Positions 1 to 5,712 of a DNA stretch of 12,141 nucleotides are shown here, one piece after another. The stretch comes from Anaerolineales bacterium UBA3940 (GTDB lineage: Bacteria > Chloroflexota > Anaerolineae > Aggregatilineales > UBA3940), in assembly GCA_002385675.1 (NCBI GenBank), contig DGDY01000105.1, positions 1 through 12,141 of the forward strand, in the 5' to 3' direction. The position numbers and the translations under genes were made by a program. The notes beneath the pieces are model-generated. The model was not told where the DNA came from, searched no databases, and saw only the letters and a program-made list of their open reading frames with translations. How positions within the stretch are numbered: the first letter of the stretch is position 1; every line of letters begins with the position of its first letter.

Positions 1-53
1 GGCGGGGGGAGGACCATCCCGGCGGGCGGGGGGGGGGGGGGGCGGGCGGGCCC
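1..53. other. G-rich low-complexity contig end, probable sequencing artefact
   Basis: The first ~55 bases are almost only G and C, with an uninterrupted run of 15 G at 28-42 flanked by GGCGGG repeats. Read in the frame of the downstream peptidase, they would encode mostly Gly and Arg. That is unlike the M20 family just before its conserved C-terminal motif. Runs of G at a read or contig end are typical of two-colour sequencing failure, so this stretch should not be trusted as genome sequence. A genuine G-quadruplex is possible but less likely. Confidence 0.7.
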
Positions 54-260
54 GTGGGGGGCGAGCCTCTGCCGACCGGCAAGTGGGACTTCTCGACAAA
101 CGGCTGCTTCTGGATGGGCAAGGCCGGCATCCCGAGCATCGGCTTTGGCCCGGGCGATGAGATCTACGCCCACTCCGTGCTGGATCAGGTTCCGCTGGAT
201 GACGTGGTGCGCGCCACCGAGTGGTACGCGCTGCTTCCGGCGTTCCTGCCGAAGAAATAG
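54..260 (+). CDS. M20-family peptidase/deacetylase, YgeY-like, C-terminal fragment
   Basis: This is the last ~68 residues of a metallopeptidase-fold hydrolase; the true start lies beyond the window edge, and the GTG at 54 is only where reliable sequence begins. The segment TGKWDFSTNG, then GIPSIGFGPGDE and an AHS motif, matches the C-terminal part of M20 proteins of the YgeY/ArgE/DapE type. There the Gly-Phe-Gly-Pro-Gly loop and a following His lie near the dinuclear metal site. M20 enzymes hydrolyse amide bonds of acylated or carbamoylated amino acids. YgeY of E. coli is encoded with ygeW and ygeX, and the next gene here is a ygeW homologue, so the YgeY subgroup is favoured. ArgE/DapE-like deacylases are the alternative. 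The frame stays open upstream, but through sequence I regard as artefact. The stop is followed by a 196-base gap, so co-transcription with the carbamoyltransferase gene is possible but not shown. Confidence 0.8.
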   Translation: MGGEPLPTGKWDFSTNGCFWMGKAGIPSIGFGPGDEIYAHSVLDQVPLDDVVRATEWYALLPAFLPKK

Positions 261-300
261 CCCGTTATCGATTAATCAGGGAATGACGCAGTTGCTCTAG

Positions 301-383
301 AGGGGACGCCTGAGCCCACCGGTTTCACAGATGACACGGGTATTCACCGGTGCAGTCGGTGTTATCTGTGGGCTCGCTCCCCT
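301..383 (+). ncRNA. Candidate structured leader RNA upstream of the carbamoyltransferase gene
   Basis: Three nested helices can be read by eye. AGGGGA (301-306) pairs with TCCCCT (378-383). GAGCC (312-316) pairs with GGCTC (371-375). CACAGATGACAC (326-337) pairs with GTGTTATCTGTG (359-370) as a 12-bp stem with a single G-U pair. The apical loop is 21 nt. The self-complementary hexamer ACCGGT occurs both in the internal loop (318-323) and in the apical loop (346-351), so a loop-loop pseudoknot is possible. No T-tract follows, so it does not look like a plain intrinsic terminator. It ends about 70 bases before the ygeW-like start codon. I cannot match it to a known riboswitch class; an extended inverted-repeat DNA operator is the alternative. 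Confidence 0.45.
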
Positions 384-421
384 CATGGGGCGACCTGCGC
401 TAACCGTACTTGTGTCGAGTT

Positions 422-440
422 TTCAAAATCTAAAATTGAA
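422..440 (+). promoter_or_regulatory. AT-rich inverted repeat next to the ribosome binding site
   Basis: TTCAA (422-426) and TTGAA (436-440) form an inverted repeat with a 9-base AT-rich centre, a local drop in GC in an otherwise GC-rich window. It directly abuts the ribosome-binding GGAG at 441-444, which lies 12 bases before the ATG at 457. It could be a regulator half-site pair, or simply an unstructured AT-rich ribosome entry site. No regulator is encoded in the window. Confidence 0.25.
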
Positions 441-456
441 GGAGATCTGAGCGACT

Positions 457-1440
457 ATGCAGACGTACTTGGCTGGCCGTGACATGATCACGACCCAGGA
501 ATGGGCGAAGAGCGAGCTTGAGACAGTTCTGGACGTGGCCTTTGACCTGAAGAAGCGCCGTGCGCTCGGCGAGCCGCACGCACTGCTGCGCGACAAGGTG
601 CTGGCACTGCTGTTCTTCTTCTCGAGCACGCGCACCCGCACCAGCTTCGAGACGGGCATGGCCCAGCTCGGCGGGCACGCCATGTTCATCGACAGCAAGA
701 CCACGCAGATCCACCACGGCGACACCGGCAGGGAGATCGGTGAGATCGTCGGGCGCTACGCCGATGGTATTGCTATCCGCCACTGCGACTGGGGTGAGGG
801 CAACCAGTATCTTCGCGAGGTCGCGAAGTACAGCCGCGTCCCGGTGCTGAACATGCAGTGCGACTACTACCACCCCTTCCAGGCGCTTGCCGACCTGATG
901 ACCATGATCGAGCGCTTTGGGCGTGACCTGCGCGGCAAGGTGCTCAACGTCTCGTACGCGTACGCGTCGAGCTACCAGAAGCCGCTGTCCGTGCCGCAGA
1001 GCCTGATCCTGCTGGCGACGCGCTTCGGCATGAACGTCCGCCTGACCCGTCCGCCCGAATTCAAGCTGATCCCCGAGATTGAGGAGCAGGCGGCGCTCAA
1101 CGCTCGCGAGAGCGGCGGCAGCTTCGAGATCCTCGAGGACTTCGATGAGGGCTTCAAGGGTGCAGACGTGGTGTACGCCAAGTCCTGGGGCGCGATGCTG
1201 ACCACGACCGACGAGGCAGAGTCGGCTCGGATCAGCCAGAAGTACACGGACTGGATCGCCGACGAGCGGCGTATGGCCCTGACCCGTGACGGGGCTGGCT
1301 ACTACATGCACCCGCTTCCGGCGGACCGCGACATCGAGGTGACGACCGGCGTGCTCGAAGGCCCACAGAGCATCGTCTATGACCAGGCGGAGAACCGTCT
1401 GCACGTGCAGAAGGCCGTCATGGCCCTGACGATGCGCTAA
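457..1440 (+). CDS. ygeW: Knotted carbamoyltransferase, YgeW-like
   Basis: A 327-residue member of the aspartate/ornithine carbamoyltransferase superfamily. These cytosolic enzymes transfer a carbamoyl group between carbamoyl phosphate and an amine, or run the reverse phosphorolysis. The carbamoyl-phosphate motif SSTRTRTSFE is at residues 56-65, HPFQALADL at 139-147 and HPLPADR at 285-291. The segment SYAYASSYQKPLSVPQSL at about 166-183 carries the LSVPQ signature I associate with the trefoil-knotted YgeW/acetylornithine carbamoyltransferase branch rather than with ArgF or PyrB. As I recall, E. coli YgeW is longer, close to 400 residues. The ATG at 457 has GGAG 12 bases upstream. A carbamate kinase gene follows after 38 bases, favouring a catabolic direction in which a ureido compound is phosphorolysed to carbamoyl phosphate. 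The substrate is not settled by sequence; urate-derived ureido acids are inferred from the E. coli neighbourhood. It could also be called a putative acetylornithine-type carbamoyltransferase. Confidence 0.88.
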   Translation: MQTYLAGRDMITTQEWAKSELETVLDVAFDLKKRRALGEPHALLRDKVLALLFFFSSTRTRTSFETGMAQLGGHAMFIDSKTTQIHHGDTGREIGEIVGRYADGIAIRHCDWGEGNQYLREVAKYSRVPVLNMQCDYYHPFQALADLMTMIERFGRDLRGKVLNVSYAYASSYQKPLSVPQSLILLATRFGMNVRLTRPPEFKLIPEIEEQAALNARESGGSFEILEDFDEGFKGADVVYAKSWGAMLTTTDEAESARISQKYTDWIADERRMALTRDGAGYYMHPLPADRDIEVTTGVLEGPQSIVYDQAENRLHVQKAVMALTMR

Positions 1441-1478
1441 TCGCCATCTGAGCTATCGAGGAATAGACGATACCTGAT

Positions 1479-2432
1479 ATGGCAGAGAACAAGCGCAAGC
1501 TGGCCGTAGTCGCAGTTGGCGGCAACGCGCTGATCAAGTCGAAAGACCGGGTCGCCGTCAAGTACCAGTTCGAGGCGGTCCGGGAGACCGCGCAGCACCT
1601 GGCTTCGATGATCGAGCAGGGATACGACATCGTCGTGACGCACGGCAACGGCCCGCAGGTGGGCTACATCCTGCGCCGCGCCGAGCTGGCTGCTCACGAG
1701 GTCCACACTGTCCCGCTCGACGTGATCGGCGCGGACACGCAGGGCGCGATCGGCTACATGCTGGCGCAGGCGCTGGACAACGAGTTCAAGCGCCGCGGCA
1801 TTGTCAAGCCGACCGCCGCCGTCGTGACGCAGACGATCGTTGATAAGGACGATCCGGGCTTCACGAACCCCACCAAGCCAATCGGCGGCTACCTCAGCGA
1901 GGAGCAGGCCGAGTATTTCCGCAACGAGGGGTGGACGGTGATCGAAGATGCGGGGCGCGGGCTGCGCCGCGTGGTGGCATCGCCCAGGCCGCTCCGCATC
2001 GTTGAGACGGACGCCATCCGCACGCTGCTGGAGAACGGCATCATCGTGATCGCGGTGGGCGGCGGCGGTATCCCGGTGATCGAGAACGACAAGGGCGAGC
2101 TTGAGGGCGTCTTTGCCGTGATCGACAAGGACCGGGGCTCGTCGTTGCTGGCGGCTGAACTCGGCGCGGACCTGTTCGTGATCACGACCGCGGTCGAGAA
2201 GGTGGCCATCCACTTCAACACGCCCAACCAGCAGTGGCTTGACAGCATGACCGTCTCCGAAGCAAAGCGGTACCTCGCAGAGGGGCACTTTGCCGAAGGG
2301 AGCATGAAGCCTAAAATAGAAGCGGTAATCGAGTTCCTGGAGAACGGCGGCGAGGCAGCCCTCATCACCAATCCCGAGAACCTCGCCCGTGCTCTCGCCA
2401 ACGAAACCGGGACTTGGATCAGGCACGACTAA
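1479..2432 (+). CDS. arcC: Carbamate kinase
   Basis: A 317-residue kinase of the amino-acid-kinase fold, the normal length for carbamate kinase. In fermentative catabolism it converts carbamoyl phosphate plus ADP to ATP, ammonia and CO2. The N-terminal phosphate loop VGGNALIK is at residues 13-20, HGNGPQVG at 55-62 and the glycine-rich VGGGGIPV at 193-200. The segment AVIDKDRGSSLLAAELGADL, with its catalytic Lys/Asp region, is followed by a conserved C-terminal ATP-binding part containing GSMKPKIEA. All key motifs are intact. The start at 1479 is preceded by GAGGAA at 1458-1463, a somewhat long spacing. The gene sits 38 bases behind the carbamoyltransferase gene, consistent with an operon that harvests ATP from the carbamoyl group. 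In E. coli the kinase in the equivalent cluster is YqeA; arcC is used here only as the general carbamate kinase name. There is no arginine deiminase or ornithine carbamoyltransferase next to it, so the ADI pathway is not supported. Confidence 0.95.
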   Translation: MAENKRKLAVVAVGGNALIKSKDRVAVKYQFEAVRETAQHLASMIEQGYDIVVTHGNGPQVGYILRRAELAAHEVHTVPLDVIGADTQGAIGYMLAQALDNEFKRRGIVKPTAAVVTQTIVDKDDPGFTNPTKPIGGYLSEEQAEYFRNEGWTVIEDAGRGLRRVVASPRPLRIVETDAIRTLLENGIIVIAVGGGGIPVIENDKGELEGVFAVIDKDRGSSLLAAELGADLFVITTAVEKVAIHFNTPNQQWLDSMTVSEAKRYLAEGHFAEGSMKPKIEAVIEFLENGGEAALITNPENLARALANETGTWIRHD

Positions 2433-2444
2433 CACCGTTTATGG

Positions 2445-2473
2445 CAGGGAGGCGGCAGCCCGCTGCCTCCCTG
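2445..2473 (+). terminator. Hairpin after the carbamate kinase gene, possible terminator
   Basis: CAGGGA (2445-2450) pairs with TCCCTG (2468-2473), and GGCAG (2454-2458) with CTGCC (2463-2467). This gives an 11-bp stem with a 3-base bulge (GGC) and a 4-base loop. It begins 12 bases after the stop codon. Only TTATAAA follows, not a proper T-tract, so termination may be partial. It probably separates the kinase transcript from the importer genes or protects the 3' end. Confidence 0.5.
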
Positions 2474-2524
2474 TTATAAAGGAAGCCGGTAGCGTCCGTG
2501 AATTACCCGCCTATCGGCCTCCCT

Positions 2525-2557
2525 GTAAGCCCTCACCTGCACCACACCGGGGCTTAC
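2525..2557 (+). promoter_or_regulatory. Perfect 8-bp hairpin in the leader of the importer operon
   Basis: GTAAGCCC (2525-2532) is a perfect complement of GGGCTTAC (2550-2557) around a 17-base loop. A small second hairpin, GACTC-TTT-GAGTC (2566-2578), follows. The purine-rich ribosome binding site then begins at 2587. The arrangement is compatible with a regulatory 5' leader for the lipoprotein gene, but no known riboswitch class is recognised. It may also be incidental. Confidence 0.35.
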
Positions 2558-2586
2558 CAGTAATAGACTCTTTGAGTCCCTCTATG

Positions 2587-2598
2587 AGGAGGAAGGAG
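2587..2598 (+). promoter_or_regulatory. Strong ribosome binding site of the lipoprotein gene
   Basis: AGGAGGAAGGAG contains two consecutive Shine-Dalgarno cores. The second, GGAG at 2595-2598, ends 7 bases before the ATG at 2606. This is the strongest ribosome binding site in the window, as expected for a solute-binding protein needed in excess over its membrane partners. It fixes the start codon. Confidence 0.8.
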
Positions 2599-2605
2599 CA
2601 CTACT

Positions 2606-3937
2606 ATGTTCCGGAAGCGCATGGCACTGGCACTGCTGCTGGCTGCTATGGCGGCACTCCTGATGGTCGCCTGCCAGCCCGCTGCGCCCGCCCAGGAACC
2701 GGCAGCCGAGGAACCGGCGGCGGAAGAGCCTGCAGCGGAAGAGCCCGCAGCCGAGGAACCCGCGGCTGAGGAGCCGGCGGAGGAGGAGCCCGCAGCCGAA
2801 GAACCGGCGGCTGAGGACGAGGAGTTCGTGTTCGGCGTGATCCTCGTCGGCCCCCGCAATGACCGGGGTTACAGCCAGGCCCACTACGAGGGTGGTCTGT
2901 ACATCGAGGAGCACATCCCCGGTGCGCGCATGATCGCCTTCGAGAGCCTGAACCCCGCCGACAAGCCGGAAGCGACGGTTGAAGGCGTCGTGGACGACAT
3001 GGTTGCCCAGGGCGCGCGGCTGATCTTCGCCACCTCGGACGAGTTCGAGGAGGACACCAACACCGCTGCTCGGAAGCACCCCGACGTGGCCTTCGTGATG
3101 ACCTCGGGCGACGACGCCTGGGAAGAGGGCCAGGACGCCGGTGAGGCTCCGCCGAACCTGACCAACGTGTTTGGCCGCATGGAAGACATGAAGGCCATCG
3201 CGGGCTGCGCGGCGGCAATGGCGACCGAGACGGGGCGTATCGGCTACCTCGGCCCCCTGATCAACCATGAGACCCGCCGTCTGGCGAACTCGGCCTATCT
3301 CGGCGCGCGCTACTGCTGGGAGAACTTCCGTGGCGAGGATCCGGCTGACCTGTACTTCGAGGTCGTCTGGATCGGCTTCTGGTTCAACATCCCCGGCGTG
3401 ACGCTCGACCCGACGCAGGTCGTGACCCAGTTCATCGACAGCGGCATCGACGTGATCCTGAGCGGTATCGACACGACCGAGGCGATTGACGTGTCCGGTC
3501 AGCGTGCGGCCCAGGGCGAGCGCGTCTTCGCCATCCCGTACGACTACGTCGGCGCGTGCGACAACGCCCCGGACATCTGCCTGGGTGTGCCGTACTTCAA
3601 CTGGGGCCCGGACTATCTCGAAGAGGCTCAGGCCGTGATCGACGGCACCTGGACGCAGCGCTTCGAGTGGAACGAAGCCTACTGGGAGGACATCAACGAC
3701 CACGATCGTTCGCCGGTGGGCTGGATCCATGGCCCTGCGCTTGAGGCCAATGAAGAGTGGCTGGCGGCAGTCGAGGAGTACATCGCTGGCCTGGGCTCCG
3801 GTGAGATCGAAGTCTGGGCTGGCCCGATCAACCTCCAGGATGGCACCGAGTACGTGCCTGCGGGCGAGGTTGCTACCGATCCGCAGATCTGGTACGCACC
3901 GCAGATCCTGGAAGGCATGACGGGCGCGAGCGAGTAG
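2606..3937 (+). CDS. BMP-family ABC transporter substrate-binding lipoprotein
   Basis: A 443-residue extracytoplasmic binding protein of the basic membrane protein (BMP/PnrA-like) family. Such proteins capture nucleosides, purines or related ligands for import. Residues 1-22 form a lipoprotein signal peptide (MFRKR, hydrophobic core, then LMVAC), with the lipidated Cys at 23. An acidic linker of eight EPAAE-type repeats (31-70) tethers the domain to the membrane. The folded domain begins near residue 74 with FGVILVGPRNDRGYSQ, the BMP opening motif. It continues through IFATSDEF, a ligand-site loop in relatives, and ends with the NWGPDY segment typical of one BMP branch. The next three genes encode a matching ATPase and two permeases, so this is the binding subunit of one importer. 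A strong hairpin follows the gene and may raise its transcript level. The ligand cannot be read from sequence. The adjacent carbamoyl-catabolic genes suggest a purine, hydantoin or ureido compound, which is inference. Confidence 0.93.
   Translation: MFRKRMALALLLAAMAALLMVACQPAAPAQEPAAEEPAAEEPAAEEPAAEEPAAEEPAEEEPAAEEPAAEDEEFVFGVILVGPRNDRGYSQAHYEGGLYIEEHIPGARMIAFESLNPADKPEATVEGVVDDMVAQGARLIFATSDEFEEDTNTAARKHPDVAFVMTSGDDAWEEGQDAGEAPPNLTNVFGRMEDMKAIAGCAAAMATETGRIGYLGPLINHETRRLANSAYLGARYCWENFRGEDPADLYFEVVWIGFWFNIPGVTLDPTQVVTQFIDSGIDVILSGIDTTEAIDVSGQRAAQGERVFAIPYDYVGACDNAPDICLGVPYFNWGPDYLEEAQAVIDGTWTQRFEWNEAYWEDINDHDRSPVGWIHGPALEANEEWLAAVEEYIAGLGSGEIEVWAGPINLQDGTEYVPAGEVATDPQIWYAPQILEGMTGASE
2696..2815 (+). 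repeat. Eight tandem 15-bp units encoding an EPAAE linker
   Basis: Residues 31-70 of the lipoprotein are eight copies of Glu-Pro-Ala-Ala-Glu; only the sixth deviates (EPAEE). The DNA copies differ by synonymous choices (GAG/GAA, GCA/GCG/GCC, CCG/CCC/CCT), so the repeat is not a fresh slippage product and the peptide pattern seems maintained. It acts as an extended, negatively charged spacer between the lipid anchor and the binding domain. Copy number may vary between strains. Confidence 0.9.
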
Positions 3938-3965
3938 CGAGCCTGCATCATTGAGCCGATGGGCG

Positions 3966-3994
3966 GAGAGAGCGGCTGATCAGGCCGCTCTCTC
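3966..3994 (+). terminator. Strong 11-bp hairpin between the lipoprotein and ATPase genes
   Basis: GAGAGAGCGGC (3966-3976) pairs perfectly with GCCGCTCTCTC (3984-3994) around a 7-base loop. No T-tract follows: the next bases continue TCTCACCCCC. It lies 28 bases after the lipoprotein stop and about 60 before the ATPase start. Hairpins in this position in ABC import operons commonly stabilise the binding-protein mRNA and cause partial termination, so that the binding protein exceeds the membrane complex. That role is inferred here. Confidence 0.65.
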
Positions 3995-4053
3995 TCACCC
4001 CCTGATGTCACTCATAACGGACACCTGGCACTAGCGACAGAAAGCGCTACCTT

Positions 4054-5712
4054 ATGCGCGTCGAACTACGAGACATCCACAAGTACTTCGGCACGGTTCG
4101 TGCCAACGATGGGATCAGCCTCGTGTTTGAGCCGGGACATATCTATGGGCTGCTCGGTGAAAACGGCGCCGGCAAGAGCACGCTCATGAAGATCCTTTCC
4201 GGCTACCAGGCCCCGACGAGCGGCGACATCCTGTTGGATGGCGAGCCTGTCACATTCAAGTCCCCCTCTGATGCCCTGTCTAAGGGGATCGGCATGCTGT
4301 ACCAATCCCCGCAGGACTTCCCGCCCATGCAGGTGGTCGAGAATCACCTGCTGGCCTACGATAACGCCCTGATCCTCGACATGAACAAGGGCGAATCTGA
4401 CCTGCGGGAGACCTCCCGGCGCTTCAGTTTTGAGCTTGACCCGCGCGAGTACGTTGACACGCTGACTCTGGGCGAGCGCCAGCAGATGGAGTTGCTGCGC
4501 CTGCTCTCCCTCGGCGCTGAGGTGCTGATCCTCGACGAGCCGACGACAGGCATCAGTGCGGAGCAGAAAGAAATCCTGTTCGACACGATGCGGCGGCTTG
4601 CCCACGAGGAGCAAAAGACCATCATCCTCGTCTCGCACAAGCTGGAGGAAGTGCAGGAACTGTGCGACGAGGTCGCCGTGCTGCGCGCTGGCCGGCTGGT
4701 CGGCACGCAGAAGATCCCCTGCGAGAACCGCGACCTGGTGCGCATGATGTTTGGCGAGGAGATCCCCCGCCAGCCGCGCCCCGAACTCCGCTCGGAAAAG
4801 ACTGTCCTCGAACTGAAGGATGTCAAGATCCGCACCTACCGCCTGACGCTGGAGAATATCAACCTCACGGTGAAGGAGGGCGAGGTGCTGGGGCTGGCCG
4901 GGCTGGAAGGCAGCGGCCAGCGCCTGCTGCTGCAAGCCTGCGCGGGGCTGCTGCCGGTTGCAAGCGGTCAGGTTTTGCTCGATGGCGAGCCGCTTAAGGG
5001 CAAGCGGTCGCCGTTCTTCTGGGTGCCCTGGCTGGCGGCTGCCGTGTTCGTCGTGCGCTTCATCTGGCTGATTGTGCTGCTGGCGAGCGGGCAGATCAAC
5101 GGCCTGCGGTTCGCCGGGCAGACTGGCGTGGCGATACTGCTGGCCGGGCTGATCTGGCTGATCGGCACCGTGCTCATCTCGTGGACGAGCGAGGATCCGT
5201 ACCATGTTTTCAAGCGCCGGGGTGGGGCCTACGTGCCCGCCGGGCGGCTTGAGGAGGGCCTCGTGTCCGGTCTGTCGCTGACCGAGCATATGGTGCTGGC
5301 CGAGCCGAAGCAGGAGTTTGTGATCGACTGGGCAAAGGCCCGCAAAGACATCGAAGAGCGCATCAAGCATTACAACATCAAGGGCAGGCCGGATTCGCGC
5401 GCCGAGGAGCTGTCCGGCGGCAATCAGCAGCGGCTCATGCTTGGCCTGCTTGACAGCCCGTTGCGCCTGATCCTGCTTGAACACCCCACGCGGGGCCTCG
5501 ACGTTACTTCCGCCGACCGCATCTGGGAGCTGTTCCAAGAGCGGCGGCGCGAGGGTACGGCAGTCATTTTCATGTCGGCGGACCTTGACGAGCTACTCGA
5601 CCGCAGTGACCGCATTGCGGTCTTCTCCGGTGGCAAGATGTCCCGCATTTTGCAGACCTCGGAGACGTCCATCGACGAGATCGGGCACTTGATCGGAGGG
5701 CAGGAATTATGA
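4054..5712 (+). CDS. BMP-type ABC transporter double ATPase with a transmembrane insertion
   Basis: A 552-residue ATPase with two fused nucleotide-binding domains, of the sugar/nucleoside-importer type (about 500 residues is usual). Domain 1 (about 1-240) looks hydrolysis-competent: Walker A GENGAGKST at 35-43, Q-loop region YQSPQ, signature TLGERQQ at 138-144, Walker B LILDEP with D161 and E162, and H195 in the switch. Domain 2 is degenerate, as is common in this family. Its P-loop GLEGSGQ (283-289) has no lysine and the Walker B is LLEHPT (474-479). Ala509 stands where the switch His would be, although the LSGGNQQR signature (453-460) is intact. The oddity is about 70 extra residues (316-385) between DGEPL and the RRGGAYVPAGR element, containing two hydrophobic stretches. 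The Shine-Dalgarno is weak (GACAGAAAG), and the stop overlaps the permease start in ATGA. It energises import by the neighbouring permeases. Confidence 0.92.
   Translation: MRVELRDIHKYFGTVRANDGISLVFEPGHIYGLLGENGAGKSTLMKILSGYQAPTSGDILLDGEPVTFKSPSDALSKGIGMLYQSPQDFPPMQVVENHLLAYDNALILDMNKGESDLRETSRRFSFELDPREYVDTLTLGERQQMELLRLLSLGAEVLILDEPTTGISAEQKEILFDTMRRLAHEEQKTIILVSHKLEEVQELCDEVAVLRAGRLVGTQKIPCENRDLVRMMFGEEIPRQPRPELRSEKTVLELKDVKIRTYRLTLENINLTVKEGEVLGLAGLEGSGQRLLLQACAGLLPVASGQVLLDGEPLKGKRSPFFWVPWLAAAVFVVRFIWLIVLLASGQINGLRFAGQTGVAILLAGLIWLIGTVLISWTSEDPYHVFKRRGGAYVPAGRLEEGLVSGLSLTEHMVLAEPKQEFVIDWAKARKDIEERIKHYNIKGRPDSRAEELSGGNQQRLMLGLLDSPLRLILLEHPTRGLDVTSADRIWELFQERRREGTAVIFMSADLDELLDRSDRIAVFSGGKMSRILQTSETSIDEIGHLIGGQEL
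4999..5208 (+). other. Predicted transmembrane hairpin inserted in the second ATPase domain
   Basis: Residues 316-385 of the ATPase have no counterpart in standard BMP/sugar-type ATPases, where the DGE-x-L strand is soon followed by the GxxYVPxDR/ExR element. Within the insert, residues 321-345 (nt 5014-5088) and 357-377 (nt 5122-5184) are almost entirely hydrophobic and Trp/Phe-rich, each long enough to cross a membrane. A short segment joins them (346-356), and the insert begins with KGKRS. The frame is uninterrupted and base composition matches the flanks, so this is an in-frame domain insertion, not a frameshift. A peripheral amphiphilic hairpin is the alternative to a true membrane-crossing one. 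Confidence 0.7.

Noticed and set aside
301..340. Guanidine-II (mini-ykkC) riboswitch hairpins, suggested by GGGGACGCC and ACACGGG
   Set aside because: The required pair of short hairpins with matching ACGR loops is not formed, and the much longer nested stem explains the region better.
410..436. Possible sigma-70 promoter TTGTGT with TAAAAT
   Set aside because: The spacer is only 15 bases and transcription would start on top of the ribosome binding site, so it is unlikely to be the functional promoter.
430..1404. Long reverse-strand open frame of 324 codons opposite the carbamoyltransferase gene
   Set aside because: It is a shadow of a GC-rich gene. The peptide is Arg/His/Val-rich with no family motif, and the + strand frame has clear carbamoyltransferase motifs.
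457..2432. Arginine deiminase pathway operon (arcB-arcC)
   Set aside because: The carbamoyltransferase has the knotted YgeW-type LSVPQ segment rather than an ornithine transcarbamylase pattern, and there is no arcA or arginine/ornithine antiporter.
2582..3730. Reverse-strand open frame with a Leu/Arg/Phe/Gly repeat-like tail
   Set aside because: The repeat-like tail is merely the antisense of the EPAAE linker; no start signal or family motif supports it.
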